This document shows, piece by piece, positions 18,101-27,660 of a DNA stretch of 64,000 nucleotides. Numbering within the stretch: position 1 is the first letter of the stretch; each line of letters begins with the position of its first letter. The notes under the pieces were generated by a model. The model ran no database searches, was not told the origin of the DNA, and saw nothing but the letters and a program-made list of their open reading frames with translations. The DNA comes from Metabacillus endolithicus (GTDB taxonomy: Bacteria; Bacillota; Bacilli; Bacillales; Bacillaceae), in NCBI RefSeq assembly GCF_023078335.1, contig NZ_CP095550.1:1594001-1658000 (forward strand). The letters run 5' to 3'. The position numbers and the translations under genes were made by a program.

Positions 18101-18205
18101 ATTTGACGATTTTGATCATTTATTTGCTAGTTTTAAAGTTTTATTTGGCGATTCTTAGCATTTATTTGCCGCTTTGCTCTATATATTTGATTTTCGACAA
18201 AATCA
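18101..18205. repeat. 21-bp-periodic degenerate tandem repeat
   Basis: The word ATTTG recurs at 18101, 18122, 18143, 18164 and 18185, exactly 21 bases apart, in a loose consensus ATTTG-S-CGATTTTNANCATTT. The five units lie between pepA and yuiF. There is no reading frame across the repeat. 21 bp equals about two helical turns, so the units face the same side of the DNA. Confidence 0.65.
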
Positions 18206-18244
18206 CGAAAAAAGGACCCACATTCACGCATGTCGGTCCTTTTT
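18206..18244 (-). terminator. Intrinsic terminator downstream of pepA
   Basis: Hairpin AAAGGACC/GGTCCTTT followed by TTTTT on the minus strand. Confidence 0.85.
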
Positions 18245-18246
18245 CT

Positions 18247-19756
18247 TTATTTCACTTCAAAATTCTCTACTAAAGTAGCTAATGTTCTTGCCATTACGCC
18301 AGTTGCCCCTGTTGGTCCAAGTTCAGTTTTTTGGGACGTTGTAGCTGTGCCTGCTATATCCAGGTGTACCCATGGAGTGCCTTCAGCGAATTCTCCAATA
18401 AACGTTCCTGCCATAATGGCATGTCCTTCACGACCAGGAGAATTGTTTAAGTCGGCCATCTTGCTATTTCGAACACGTTTTTTATCGCCTTCAAATATCG
18501 GTAACCGCCAGACTGGTTCATCACATTCGTGTGATGCTTGAAGAACTTGTTCAAAAAACTCCTCATTATTAGTCATAGCACCAGTTGTTTCTGTTCCTAA
18601 CGCAATAATTACGCCACCAGTTAATGTAGCAACATCAACTAAATAATTAGCTCCATGAAATTTAGCATATGTAATTCCATCAGCAAGCGCCAAACGACCT
18701 TCTGCATCAGTATTCAAAACCTCAATCGTTTTTCCACTTAATGAAACAATCACATCATCAGGTTTAAATGCACCACCACTAATCATATTATCTGTAGAAG
18801 GGATTACAGCTACAACATTTTGTTCCGGTTTCATTTCACCGATGATCTGCATAGCTCCAAGTACAGATGCTGCTCCCCCCATGTCCGTTTTCATCCCGAC
18901 AATTCCATCCTTTGGCTTAATGGAGTAGCCACCTGTATCATAGGTAATTCCTTTTCCAACAAGACCAATTACATCTGTCCACTCTTCTTTTCCCTGATAT
19001 TTTAAGACAATCATTTTAGGTGGCTCTTCTGAACCTTTATTAACTGCTAGGAGAGCCCCCATCCCAAGTCGTTCCATATCCTCTTTTTCCAAAACTTCGT
19101 ATTCAAATTGATATCTTTTTGCTAATTCAATTGAATAAGAAGCAAGCTCTGTAGCTGTTAGAAGATTTGGTGGCATATTAGTTAGCGTTCTTGCACTATT
19201 TGTTCCCTCACCAAAAGCATAACCAACTTCAAGTGCAGATTTGATTTCAAGGCTTTCTTCACTTTCAGTCAATACTGAGATATTTTCAATATTTTTTTCA
19301 GGTTCATTTGATTTTTGTTTATAATCTAAAATCTTATAAGTTGATAAGGAAAAAGCTTCTGCAAGAGCATGTGCTGCTTCAACGTCGTTCATTCTTTCAT
19401 TTAAGAACGTGTCAATCGCTACACTTATATGTTGGAGCTTTGCTTGTTGAATCGTCTGAAATAATTCTCCAAAAGCTCTTTTCACTCGAAGAAATGTAAT
19501 GTCTGCTTCTTTCCCTAAGCCAACAAAGAAGATACGTTTTACAGCAAGTTTTCCAAGGGTATGTAGTTTAGTAACGGATTTATATTTTGTTGAGAGATCT
19601 CCGTCTTTCATTAACTCTGTTATTTGACCATTTAATCTCTCGTCAAGTTCTTTGGCATATCCAGTGAGTTTGCTCGTTTTTTGATATAGGCCCAATAACT
19701 AATGTATCGTTATCGTTAAGTTCAATTGTATTTGCTGCATGAATAACTTTAAACAT
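18247..19756 (-). CDS. pepA: Leucyl aminopeptidase PepA/YuiE (frameshifted)
   Basis: A family M17 cytosolic aminopeptidase that removes N-terminal residues and needs two metal ions. The C-terminal catalytic domain shows [23 protein letters not shown], and the signature [16 protein letters not shown] 19756 follows GGAGGTGCTATGA and begins [13 protein letters not shown]. One extra C in 19691-19693 shifts the frame after TLVIG; removing it gives about 502 residues, like B. subtilis YuiE (500). It lies between yuiD (divergent) and yuiF. Confidence 0.88.
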
Positions 19757-19953
19757 TCATAGCACCTCCATTATGTATGTATCTCTATTGTATAGCACAT
19801 ATTTAAAAAAGTGTAATAAGACAAATCCAACTAACGAACTTCACCTTATTCTGACAATGTATATGCTATAATGAAGAAAATCTTTTTAACACTTCTCTTT
19901 ATATTAAGAGTTTTAAAATACATCATTGCCCTAAAAACGAAAGGAGCTTAATC

Positions 19954-20433
19954 TTGGAATTATTGTACAACTTTCCTTTACTCGCTGCACTGGCAGCCAT
20001 TTTCTTTGCACAGTTTATTAAGGTACCGATTTATTTCTTTGTTTCAAAGAGGCTGGATTGGTCACTAATTACAAGTACCGGCGGTATGCCAAGCTCTCAT
20101 TCAGCAGCTGTAACTGCACTTTCAACAGGAGTTGCTCTTGATCACGGACTTGGTTCATCCATTTTTGCTATTTCTGCTATCTTTGCGATCATCACGATGT
20201 TTGATGCAACAGGAGTAAGACGTCATGCTGGTGAACAAGCAACTGTTCTTAATCAGCTTGTTCTTGACTTTAACCGCTTTGTTGAGGAAGCCAAAGTATG
20301 GCCTAAAAAAGCTGAACAAGATAAACAAAAAAAGTTGAAGGAGCTACTTGGACATCAGCCGATTGAAGTGTTTTTTGGAGGATTAACCGGTATTCTTCTT
20401 GCACTATTGTTACACTACCTTTTTGTTTTGTAA
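19954..20433 (+). CDS. yuiD: Divergent PAP2 family protein YuiD (DUF212)
   Basis: A 159-residue membrane protein of the DUF212 family, distantly related to PAP2 phosphatases. TGGMPSSHSAAVTALSTGVA (about 44-63) and DATGVRRHAGEQA (about 88-100) carry the conserved SSHS and RRHAGEQA residues. Three to four hydrophobic segments are seen. TTG 19954 follows AAAGGAGCTTAATC. It is eleven bases before the B12-binding-like gene, so the two form an operon. The function is not established. Confidence 0.85.
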   Translation: MELLYNFPLLAALAAIFFAQFIKVPIYFFVSKRLDWSLITSTGGMPSSHSAAVTALSTGVALDHGLGSSIFAISAIFAIITMFDATGVRRHAGEQATVLNQLVLDFNRFVEEAKVWPKKAEQDKQKKLKELLGHQPIEVFFGGLTGILLALLLHYLFVL

Positions 20434-20444
20434 GGAGGCTTTAA

Positions 20445-21233
20445 ATGAGGCTTATATCCATCTGTCCCAGCAATACGGAGCTTGCAGTTTATCTTGGTTT
20501 AAAGGAGCAATTAGTCGCCCTGGATGATTTCTCTGATTGGCCGCTGGATTTATCACATCTTCCACGTTTAGGCCCAGACCTTTCCATTAATATGGATATG
20601 TTGGAATCTTATCATCCTGACTTGGTGCTAGCTTCTCTTAGTGTACCTGGGATGGAAAAAAACATTGAAAAATTGGAAAAGAGGAAAATTCCACATATTG
20701 TTTTTAATCCTCAGTCATTTCAAGACATTTGCGATGATCTTCACACATTAAGTAAATTAACCGGAAAGCAAAAGGAAGCTGAAGGTGTTATTAAAGACTT
20801 TCAAGCTACTCTTCAATCATATAAGGAAATTTCTGATGGGATACAAAACCCACCTTCCATTTTCTTTGAATGGTGGCCGAATCCAATATTTTCTCCTGGT
20901 CAAATCAACTGGTTAACTGAGCTAAGCAGATTAGCAGGAGCAAGAAACATTTTTGAAGATGTTGAATTAGCTAGCGTGCAGACAACATGGGAAGATGTTC
21001 TGAATCGAAACCCAGAATATTTTTGTTTATGCTGGGTCGGAGTTAAGCAATCTAGAATGAAATTGTCACATGTACTAAAAAGGGAAAGGGCACAAACCCT
21101 TCGAGCCGTTCAAAATAACCAACTCCATTTATTAGAGGAATCATTGTTTTGCCGTCCCTCTCCACGGCTTCTCCTTGGTTTACAAAAGCTCGCCTATTTG
21201 TTGCATCCTGATATTTATCCCCGTCCTAATTAA
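20445..21233 (+). CDS. Cobalamin-binding (BtuF-like) protein without signal peptide
   Basis: A 262-residue protein with the helical-backbone periplasmic-binding fold of BtuF/FepB relatives: RLISICPSNTELAVYLGLKE at the start, then DLVLAS, and the long helix between lobes (about 100-130). It begins directly with the first beta strand and lacks a signal peptide or lipobox, so it appears cytoplasmic, unlike a transport receptor. It is preceded by AAGGAGGCTTTAA, overlapping the end of yuiD's region. The ligand is not readable. It may bind corrinoids or act in another role. Confidence 0.75.
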   Translation: MRLISICPSNTELAVYLGLKEQLVALDDFSDWPLDLSHLPRLGPDLSINMDMLESYHPDLVLASLSVPGMEKNIEKLEKRKIPHIVFNPQSFQDICDDLHTLSKLTGKQKEAEGVIKDFQATLQSYKEISDGIQNPPSIFFEWWPNPIFSPGQINWLTELSRLAGARNIFEDVELASVQTTWEDVLNRNPEYFCLCWVGVKQSRMKLSHVLKRERAQTLRAVQNNQLHLLEESLFCRPSPRLLLGLQKLAYLLHPDIYPRPN

Positions 21234-21280
21234 AAGACAAAAAGCTAATACTCTTTCATTAGCTTTTTGTCTTATTTTTT
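21234..21280 (+). terminator. Bidirectional terminator between the B12-binding-like gene and yuiC
   Basis: A perfect 16-bp hairpin (AAGACAAAAAGCTAAT and complement, 8-nt loop) followed by TATTTTTT. The yuiC stop codon lies within it. Confidence 0.88.
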
Positions 21281-21990
21281 ATATATTTTTGCCTAAACAC
21301 TTGCATTGATTCATCTTCATTTAAGTTTTTTAATTGTTCTTCCGTTAATGTTCCATCACCCATTTGAACAACGTATACTTCTATTTGCTTTTTACCCCAA
21401 TTATTATAAACCTCTTTAACGGTTTCATAATATAAATCTAATTTGTTTCCTTTTATAGCACCACCCTTGTCTGCCACAACTCCATATCCGTAGCCTGGGA
21501 TAAAAAGTATGGTACCAATTGGGAAAACATCTAAATCTGCAGCAACTGTTGAATATAGATCTCTTTTTACTTTTACCCCGGAATAAGTAATCCCATAGCT
21601 AGGATGATCGGGATGTTTACCAGTAGACTCAACACCTGCCGTATAACCAGTTGCTACGACTTTTCTTGTCGGATACTGAGACCAATCAATTGCTTCTTCC
21701 AATGAAACTTCTTGATTAATTGCTTCAACACTCGAAGACACCTGTGTTCTAATCGATGGTTCACTGTTCATGGCTTTAAAAGTAAGTCCTAAAAAACGGA
21801 AAGTTTCATTTTCTTCAGCTTCAGTGTGTGTATGAACTAGTTTTTCATTAAAATCCTCATTATGATTATAATACCAATTGGAGAGATCTTTAGCCTCGAC
21901 ACCTGAAATTGCGCTATATGTTGTTGTTAATGCTCCCAGAAATAATAATGTCATGATTAGTCTTCTACTAACTCTCTTTATACTGATCAT
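21259..21990 (-). CDS. yuiC: 3D-domain cell-wall protein YuiC
   Basis: A secreted or membrane-anchored protein with an N-terminal hydrophobic segment ([20 protein letters not shown]) and a C-terminal 3D (MltA-like) domain. The catalytic Asp pattern is visible in the [23 protein letters not shown] and [18 protein letters not shown] segments. Members cleave peptidoglycan as lytic transglycosylases. Start is ambiguous: ATG 21990 has a GAGGAG 14 bases upstream, GTG 22014 has none. With the ATG it is 243 residues. It is in the order yuiA-yuiB-yuiC known from B. subtilis, but a terminator separates it from yuiB. Confidence 0.82.
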   Translation of the reverse strand: MISIKRVSRRLIMTLLFLGALTTTYSAISGVEAKDLSNWYYNHNEDFNEKLVHTHTEAEENETFRFLGLTFKAMNSEPSIRTQVSSSVEAINQEVSLEEAIDWSQYPTRKVVATGYTAGVESTGKHPDHPSYGITYSGVKVKRDLYSTVAADLDVFPIGTILFIPGYGYGVVADKGGAIKGNKLDLYYETVKEVYNNWGKKQIEVYVVQMGDGTLTEEQLKNLNEDESMQVFRQKYIKNKTKS

Positions 21991-22105
21991 ATGTTTCTTA
22001 AACACTCCTCTCACAAATCTATTCGTTCCCAGATTGTGAGAAAAGTATTCAAAATGGAGAAAAGTAAATTTTACCAGATCTGTTTTTTATTGATTTCTAA
22101 AAGCG

Positions 22106-22138
22106 AAAAAAGCCTGACATTCCGTTGTCAGACTTTTT
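22106..22138 (-). terminator. Intrinsic terminator downstream of yuiB
   Basis: Hairpin AGTCTGAC/GTCAGGCT with a G-U pair, followed by TTTTTT on the minus strand. Confidence 0.8.
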
Positions 22139-22151
22139 GGTAGAAAATATA

Positions 22152-22472
22152 TTAAAACATCTGATATCCGCTTTTACGAAGCATTTTAATAATAACCCCT
22201 GAGAGAATCGCACCGATCAGTCCGCAGGATAAAATTAATAAATCTGCTAAAGCTAATGACATCATTTTATCCCCTAATTGTGCAAACGAATCACTAGGGC
22301 TTCTAAAATACTCTATAAATTTGACGTTATCAACTATGAAAATGCATACAATTGGATACACAATAGCCATAATCCAAGACATGCGTAAAAGCATATTCAA
22401 TAAAAACCCAATACCAAAAAATAATACTAAAAATAATAACATGGATATTAATAAAACCGGTAAGCTCAACAT
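22152..22472 (-). CDS. yuiB: Small membrane protein YuiB
   Basis: A 106-residue protein with three predicted membrane helices (about 5-30, 34-50, 75-97) and a short basic tail ending RKSGYQMF. ATG 22472 follows ATGGAGGTGATAGGC; the earlier ATG is part of that ribosome binding site. Its size and place between yuiA and yuiC match B. subtilis YuiB. The function is unknown. It lies 76 bases after yuiA on the same strand and may be cotranscribed with it. Confidence 0.75.
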   Translation of the reverse strand: MLSLPVLLISMLLFLVLFFGIGFLLNMLLRMSWIMAIVYPIVCIFIVDNVKFIEYFRSPSDSFAQLGDKMMSLALADLLILSCGLIGAILSGVIIKMLRKSGYQMF

Positions 22473-22548
22473 GCCTATCACCTCCATTACACCACTATTA
22501 AGTGTACTGAACTAACGATAGACAGTCAATGATTTGTCAGTGAACGTT

Positions 22549-22671
22549 TTATGACTTCTTCCCAGTGCCATCACAGTTATTACATGTTTCAGAGCCACCT
22601 AGTATTAGTTGAAAATACCCTTTCCCAGAACAATATGGGCATTCCTTTGTTTCAACCTTTGTTGTGTTCAT
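22549..22671 (-). CDS. yuiA: YuiA family zinc-finger-like microprotein (40 aa)
   Basis: A 40-residue product, too short for many gene finders. ATG 22671 follows GGGGAGACAGAA. It holds two CxxC pairs, CPYCSGKGYF and CNNCDGTGKK, the CxxCxGxG pattern of DnaJ-type zinc fingers. This predicts one bound zinc ion. It precedes yuiB as in B. subtilis, where YuiA is of similar size. The function is unknown. Confidence 0.8.
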   Translation of the reverse strand: MNTTKVETKECPYCSGKGYFQLILGGSETCNNCDGTGKKS

Positions 22672-22823
22672 TTCTGTCTCCCCTTTAGGATAGTAGTGGT
22701 TTTTAATAATATACCAATTATTCTGACAATTATAAAGGGAGAAAATCTCACAAAAAGGTTTGTGTAAGCGAATACATTTAAGCTTTTCTTTAAAATCCTC
22801 TCTTTATCATAGTATTGTGAATA

Positions 22824-23309
22824 TTATAAAAACATAGTATATGTAGTATATCCAAAATGGTCCCCTGGATTAAATTGATCATATTTATTTAACTTTGATT
22901 CAATGACGTCAGACGCTAGTTTTGTGATTAGAAGAGATGAATTTTTGTCCTCTACTAACTTTTTAGGATGTATAAAAGCTACTTCATCTAATTCCTCTTC
23001 TTGAACCTGTATTTCATTTGAATCTGCCAATAATGAGAAAATGACCATGTTATCACTAATCACTTCTTTTATTACCCCTGAACGAATTCCTACAACTCCA
23101 GCTATACTTGCAGAGATGCCTGTTTCTTCTTTAATTTCCCTTAATACAGCCTCATCAATGGTTTCTCCTTCATTAACAAATCCAGCCGGAAAAGACCATT
23201 TCCCCTTGAGTCCACCATATTTCTTTTTAACAACAAGCCATTCTCCTTCATGATTAGCCACAATTCCAGATACAGCTAACCATACATTTCCCCTTTTAGA
23301 TTGAGTCAA
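22824..23309 (-). CDS. Nudix hydrolase
   Basis: A 161-residue Nudix-family pyrophosphohydrolase. The Nudix box G-x5-E-x7-REIKEETGI is intact (GFVNEGETIDEAVLREIKEE). N-terminal strands (GNVWLAVSGIV, EWLVVKK) precede it. The frame stays open upstream to 23435, but that part lies in the repeat at 23355-23476 and has no ribosome binding site. TTG 23309 is preceded by AAGGGGGC and fits the domain start. The substrate (nucleoside diphosphate derivative) is unknown. It stands between yuiA and yumB, in a place B. subtilis does not use for such a gene. Confidence 0.8.
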   Translation of the reverse strand: MTQSKRGNVWLAVSGIVANHEGEWLVVKKKYGGLKGKWSFPAGFVNEGETIDEAVLREIKEETGISASIAGVVGIRSGVIKEVISDNMVIFSLLADSNEIQVQEEELDEVAFIHPKKLVEDKNSSLLITKLASDVIESKLNKYDQFNPGDHFGYTTYTMFL

Positions 23310-23354
23310 TATAGAGCCCCCTTTTTTTCTTATTTTAACACATAGAGAAATAAG

Positions 23355-23476
23355 AAAAGCGCAAGCGCCTTGGTCGTCCCCGACAAGCATAAGACGATTT
23401 GGAATAGAAGGCGTTCTCTTTGCCTTATATTCCAAATTGGCTTATGATCTCGAGGGCTAGGCGCTGGAGCTAGACA
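23355..23476. repeat. Interspersed structured repeat, copy 1
   Basis: About 120 bp beginning AAAAGCGCAAGCGCC and ending GGCGCTGGAGCTAGACA. The centre is an imperfect palindrome (CATAAGACGATTTGGAATA ... TATTCCAAATTGGCTTATG). It matches the element at 30452-30590 through most of its length. No reading frame of its own is evident. It resembles non-coding repeats found between genes in several Bacillus genomes. Confidence 0.8.
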
Positions 23477-23515
23477 CTAAAACTACGTACAAAATTTTAT
23501 ACTTTCTTACCTTTT

Positions 23516-23552
23516 AAAAAAGAGACAAAGGCATATGCCTTCGTCTCTTTTT
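23516..23552 (-). terminator. Intrinsic terminator downstream of yumB
   Basis: Hairpin AAAAAGAGAC..AAGGCATATGCCTT..GTCTCTTTTT, nearly perfect over its length. Confidence 0.85.
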
Positions 23553-23560
23553 CACAACAA

Positions 23561-24775
23561 TTATAGAATGTTGAATTTTCCTTTTTTCAATACTAATGAA
23601 GGACCTCCAACCATGTATAAAGCACGGTTATCAATCATTTTCTTCATAAATGAAGCTTTAGTACCTACTAATTTTTTACCAAATACAACACCAACTGCAT
23701 CGTCTTCACCTAATGATGCAACAGATCCTTTAATGTCCGGAGTGAAAGATGCCATTTCTCCACGACCACGAATGGCTGATGCAAGGTTTTTCGCACAAGT
23801 TTCACCTTGTTGCATAGCAATTTGCGCTGTTGGAGGATATGGACGATTAATTTCTTCATTAATGATTAACGAACAATCTCCAATAATGAATACATCATCA
23901 TGTCCCGGTGCACGTAGTTGTGGATCAACTTTTACACGGCCACGCATATTTTCAAATCCAGCTTCTTCCACAACACTGTTACCACGAACACCCGCTGCCC
24001 AAACAACCGTTCCAGCTTTAATTGTTTCTAACTCTTCACCTTTTGCAACGATGATTCCTTCTTCGATACATTCTTTGATTGCTGTACCGATCATAAATTC
24101 TACGCCTTTTTTCTGTAAGTGATTTGTAGCATACTCAACTAACTCAGGATCAAATCCTGGTAATGCTGTTGGTGCTGCTTCCACACAGATAATACGTACT
24201 TTTTTAAAGTCAACATCATATTCTTTACAAAGCTCTGGGATTCTGTTTCCAAGCTCTCCTAAGAATTCAATTCCAGTGAAGCCAGCTCCACCGACAACAA
24301 TTGTTAAACGCTCATCTTTCTTTTCTGCTTCCATGTTATATGTAGCAAATTGATATTCAATATGCTCACGTAATTGTCTAGCAGAGTCAATGCTTGTGAT
24401 TCCGAATGCATACTCTTTTAAACCTTGAATGCCAAATGTTTCAGGGTGAGCACCTAATGAAATAACTAAATAGTCATATTCAACTTCACCATTTTCTAAA
24501 ACGATTTTCTTAGCTTCTTTATCGATTGATACAACAGTATCTTGAACAAATTTCACACGATTTGTATCGATAATGTCTTTGATTTGGTAACGAGCACGGT
24601 CATGATGTAACGTACCAGCTGAAGCCTCATGTAACCATGTTGTTTCATAGTGATAGTCATTTTTGTTCACTAATGTGATATCTGCTTCATCAACACTAAT
24701 TAATTTTTGTAAACGTGTAACTGTAATTAACCCACCATAACCTGCACCTAATATAACGACTCTTGGTTTTTTCAC
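23561..24775 (-). CDS. yumB: Type II NADH dehydrogenase-like protein YumB
   Basis: A 404-residue FAD oxidoreductase of the NDH-2 family, which passes electrons from NADH to menaquinone at the inner membrane face. The FAD motif is ILGAGYGGL at the N-terminus, the NADH motif [11 protein letters not shown] lies near 170, and [10 protein letters not shown] near 300 closes the FAD site. It matches B. subtilis YumB in length. It is divergent from yumC. A candidate Rex site lies about 110 bases upstream of its start. Whether it is the main respiratory NDH-2 cannot be told from sequence. Confidence 0.88.
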   Translation of the reverse strand: MKKPRVVILGAGYGGLITVTRLQKLISVDEADITLVNKNDYHYETTWLHEASAGTLHHDRARYQIKDIIDTNRVKFVQDTVVSIDKEAKKIVLENGEVEYDYLVISLGAHPETFGIQGLKEYAFGITSIDSARQLREHIEYQFATYNMEAEKKDERLTIVVGGAGFTGIEFLGELGNRIPELCKEYDVDFKKVRIICVEAAPTALPGFDPELVEYATNHLQKKGVEFMIGTAIKECIEEGIIVAKGEELETIKAGTVVWAAGVRGNSVVEEAGFENMRGRVKVDPQLRAPGHDDVFIIGDCSLIINEEINRPYPPTAQIAMQQGETCAKNLASAIRGRGEMASFTPDIKGSVASLGEDDAVGVVFGKKLVGTKASFMKKMIDNRALYMVGGPSLVLKKGKFNIL

Positions 24776-25181
24776 CGAAATACATCCACCTTTTCTTTTT
24801 AAAATTGTTGTAAAGGATCGAATAATGTCTATTACTATATTCGACTTAAAACCACAATTTTATTTTTATTTAAGAGATAAAACTTTGTGAAAACATTCAC
24901 TTACCAATGCATACCTTGGTATCTGCTACGTATAATATATATAAATACACCTATAAATCATATTATCCATTCAACAATATTTTTTCAAGTTATTTTTTCT
25001 AACAAAAGACTATGTTTTTTTCTTCGTATAATTTATAATACATGGATTTTAGGTACTACTTTTATCGAAAGTGTTTTCAAAACGTGAAAAAAGAAGAATT
25101 TTGTCTTATGGATTGTCATTCATTTCAAGTGAAAGTTTATGAATTAGCACACAATTAAATGTAGTAAAAGGAGGATGAGAT
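24776..25181. promoter_or_regulatory. Divergent yumB/yumC control region with candidate Rex site
   Basis: This 406-base AT-rich gap holds no convincing gene. The sequence TTGTGAAAACATTCACTT at 24885-24902 matches the Rex operator TTGTGAA-N4-TTCACAA except for the last two bases. Rex is an NADH-sensing repressor, which suits an NDH-2 gene. A 24-codon GTG frame at 25084-25158 lacks a ribosome binding site. Confidence 0.4.
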
Positions 25182-26174
25182 ATGAAAGAAGATACTAAAG
25201 TTTATGATATTACCATTATTGGTGGAGGTCCTGTTGGATTATTCACTGCATTCTATGGTGGAATGAGACAGGCAAGTGTAAAAATCATTGAGAGTCTTCC
25301 TCAATTAGGTGGCCAGCTTTCTACATTATATCCTGAAAAATACATCTATGACGTTGCAGGCTTTCCAAAAATAAGAGCTCAAGAGCTTGTAGACAATTTG
25401 AAGGAGCAAATGGGTCAGTTTGAGCAAACAGTTGTTTTAGATCAAGCTGTTGAACACGTTGAGAAACAAGCTGACGGAGTATTCATGTTAACCACTAATA
25501 ATGAAGTTCATTATACAAAAACAATCATCATTACAGCAGGTAATGGTGCTTTTAAGCCTCGCAAACTTGAGCTTGAGGAAAGCGAGAAATATGAGAATCA
25601 AAATTTACATTATTTCGTTGATGATTTAAATAAATTTGCCGAAAGAAACGTAGCTATTCTTGGTGGTGGAGACTCTGCCGTTGACTGGGCATTAATGCTC
25701 GAACCTGTTGCAAAAAGTGTAAGTTTAATACATAGACGAGATAAATTCAGAGCACATGAACATAGTGTTGAATTATTAATGAAATCAAAGGTACAGGTTT
25801 TAACACCATTTGTTCCAGTCGAGCTAAATGGGGAACAGGTTATTTCTCAAGTAGTATTAGAAGAAGTGAAAGGTGATCGAAAAGAAGTTTTAGAAATTGA
25901 CGATCTTATCGTTAATTATGGATTTGTATCCTCACTTGGACCAATTAAAGATTGGGGTTTAACAATTGAGAAAAATTCAATTGTTGTTAACTCCAAAATG
26001 GAAACGAACATTGAAGGAATTTATGCAGCTGGAGATATCTGCACCTATGATGGCAAGGTAAAACTAATTGCAAGTGGATTTGGCGAGGCTCCGACAGCAG
26101 TAAACAATGCTAAGGCATATATGGATCCAAAAGCACGTGTCCAGCCATTACACAGCACGAGTTTATTTAATTAA
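25182..26174 (+). CDS. yumC: Ferredoxin/flavodoxin-NADP+ reductase, thioredoxin-reductase type (YumC)
   Basis: A 330-residue flavoprotein moving electrons between NADPH and ferredoxin or flavodoxin. FAD motif [10 protein letters not shown] (near 10), [17 protein letters not shown] motif [10 protein letters not shown] (near 160) and [20 protein letters not shown] near the end are all present. It lacks the CxxC of thioredoxin reductase, as expected of YumC-type enzymes. The ribosome binding site AAAAGGAGGATGAGAT precedes ATG 25182. It stands alone, with a terminator after it. Confidence 0.92.
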   Translation: MKEDTKVYDITIIGGGPVGLFTAFYGGMRQASVKIIESLPQLGGQLSTLYPEKYIYDVAGFPKIRAQELVDNLKEQMGQFEQTVVLDQAVEHVEKQADGVFMLTTNNEVHYTKTIIITAGNGAFKPRKLELEESEKYENQNLHYFVDDLNKFAERNVAILGGGDSAVDWALMLEPVAKSVSLIHRRDKFRAHEHSVELLMKSKVQVLTPFVPVELNGEQVISQVVLEEVKGDRKEVLEIDDLIVNYGFVSSLGPIKDWGLTIEKNSIVVNSKMETNIEGIYAAGDICTYDGKVKLIASGFGEAPTAVNNAKAYMDPKARVQPLHSTSLFN

Positions 26175-26177
26175 TAT

Positions 26178-26213
26178 AAAAAGCTGTTTACCACAAAAGT
26201 AAACAGCCTTTTT
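26178..26213 (+). terminator. Bidirectional terminator between yumC and yutM
   Basis: Hairpin GCTGTTTAC/GTAAACAGC with flanking AAAAA and TTTTT. Confidence 0.85.
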
Positions 26214-26230
26214 CTATCATCCGTGAAAGT

Positions 26231-26593
26231 CTAGCAATTTTCAGGCGTTCCAGTGTTTGTAGCTGTTCTAAACGATGATCCGCATCCACAACTGGCTATG
26301 GCATTTGGGTTGTCTATCGTAAAGCCCCCACCCATCATGGATTGCTTATAATCAATAATCGTTCCATTTAAAATGGCTGCATCTTCTTTTTTAATAAGAA
26401 TTGTCATATCATGTTGTTCAAGAACTTGATCTTCTTCCGTTATTTCATGCTCAAATCCCATTCCATATGAAAGACCACTACAGCCTCCACCTTTAACACC
26501 AACACGAAGATACGAATTTTCCTCTTCATGTTCTTTCATCATATCTTTTATCTGATAAGCAGCAGCTTCTGTAATTTTGACAATTTCACTCAT
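26231..26593 (-). CDS. yutM: A-type Fe-S cluster carrier YutM (IscA/ErpA/SufA family)
   Basis: A 120-residue A-type carrier that receives Fe-S clusters from the Suf scaffold and hands them to client enzymes. The three conserved cysteines are Cys38 (GGGCSGLSYG) and the C-terminal pair Cys102 and Cys104 (SCGCGSSF). A short extra tail (RTATNTGTPENC) ends in a fourth cysteine. It sits apart from the suf operon, between yumC and dapF as in B. subtilis. ATG 26593 has a GGAGGTATTCAG ribosome binding site. Confidence 0.92.
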   Translation of the reverse strand: MSEIVKITEAAAYQIKDMMKEHEEENSYLRVGVKGGGCSGLSYGMGFEHEITEEDQVLEQHDMTILIKKEDAAILNGTIIDYKQSMMGGGFTIDNPNAIASCGCGSSFRTATNTGTPENC

Positions 26594-26680
26594 CTGAATA
26601 CCTCCTTGCTTTATGTGAAAGGATCATACTACTAGTATACAACTATTGTATGTGCTCACTCAAATAATTGAAACGATAGA

Positions 26681-27538
26681 TTATTTAATATAAAAGATTC
26701 CAGTACATATGACTTCTGCAGGACCTGTCATTAAAACATTTCCTTCATTTGTCCAATTAATCAGCAGATCCCCTCCAGCGAGGTGCACAACAGTTTCTTC
26801 TCCTTGATTTGTATGTTTGTTTAACACGGAAGAAACAACTGCTGCACAAGCTCCTGTACCACATGCCTGTGTAACACCAGACCCTCTCTCCCAGACTCGA
26901 AAATGCAATTCATTTTTGGAAACAACCTCTACAAACTCTACATTTACTCCTTCAGGAAAACGACGATCTTTTTCAACGATAGGACCAAGTGTTGTAACAG
27001 GTGCTTGAGTTATATCATCCACATAGAAAATAATATGAGGATTCCCCATTGAAACAGCTGTTACATCATATTGTTGCCCTGAGAATTCGATTGATTCTGA
27101 TATGGTTTGTTCAGAACCCTCACCTTCCATTGGTATCTCTGCTTTTGATAAACGCGGTGATCCCATATCAACTGTTACGAGGTTTACTCGGTTTTCCTCA
27201 ACATGAATAGTTGCTTCAACAAGACCTGACAATGTTTCAATTTTAAATGTTTTCTCTTTTACTAAATTATGCTCAAAGGCGTACTTAGCAACACATCTTA
27301 ATCCATTTCCGCAATTTTTTCCTTCTGAGCCATCATTATTAAAGATTCTCATTTTAACTTCTGCTTTATCTGAAGGACATATTAAGATAAGACCATCAGA
27401 GCCAATCCCTGTATATACATTTGAGACCTGTCTGGCAATGTCTGATAATTGGCCTTCTTCAAGCTTTTCCTCAAAAGTATTAACATATATATAGTTGTTT
27501 CCTAATCCGTGCATTTTCGTAAATTGAAATGAGTTCAT
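26681..27538 (-). CDS. dapF: Diaminopimelate epimerase
   Basis: DapF converts LL- to meso-diaminopimelate for lysine and peptidoglycan synthesis. The two catalytic cysteines are Cys76 in NCGNGLRC and the one in ACGTGACA near residue 226. N-terminal [15 protein letters not shown] and [11 protein letters not shown] are family signatures. Length 285 is usual. It lies in the same place as B. subtilis dapF (yutL). An orphan terminator-like hairpin lies about 85 bases upstream of the start. Confidence 0.95.
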   Translation of the reverse strand: MNSFQFTKMHGLGNNYIYVNTFEEKLEEGQLSDIARQVSNVYTGIGSDGLILICPSDKAEVKMRIFNNDGSEGKNCGNGLRCVAKYAFEHNLVKEKTFKIETLSGLVEATIHVEENRVNLVTVDMGSPRLSKAEIPMEGEGSEQTISESIEFSGQQYDVTAVSMGNPHIIFYVDDITQAPVTTLGPIVEKDRRFPEGVNVEFVEVVSKNELHFRVWERGSGVTQACGTGACAAVVSSVLNKHTNQGEETVVHLAGGDLLINWTNEGNVLMTGPAEVICTGIFYIK

Positions 27539-27621
27539 TGTTATCCTCCAAAAATCTTCATTTTTATTAGTATAAAATGTTGGAAATCTGAAAACAATAT
27601 AATTATCCCCCGTTTTATAGA

Positions 27622-27660
27622 AATAAAAGCTTCCTGTTATTCAGGGAGCTTTTATTTTTA
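27622..27660. terminator. Orphan terminator-like hairpin between divergent dapF and DUF2225 genes
   Basis: AATAAAAGCT-TCCTG, loop TTATT, CAGGG-AGCTTTTATTTTTA forms a stable hairpin with U-tracts on both strands. No gene ends next to it: dapF starts on one side and the DUF2225 gene on the other. It could be a leader attenuator or the remains of a lost gene. Confidence 0.6.

Noticed and set aside
18101..18205. CRISPR-like array because of regular 21-bp spacing
   Set aside because: Units are degenerate along their whole length, with no constant repeat plus variable spacer pattern, and no cas genes are present.
23310..23435. N-terminal extension of the Nudix hydrolase
   Set aside because: The extension is translated interspersed repeat; a good ribosome binding site points to TTG 23309.
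23535..24122. 195-codon plus-strand frame opposite yumB
   Set aside because: Antisense to the conserved yumB gene; no ribosome binding site.
25084..25158. 24-codon GTG reading frame upstream of yumC
   Set aside because: No ribosome binding site and no recognisable composition; it lies in the yumC promoter region.
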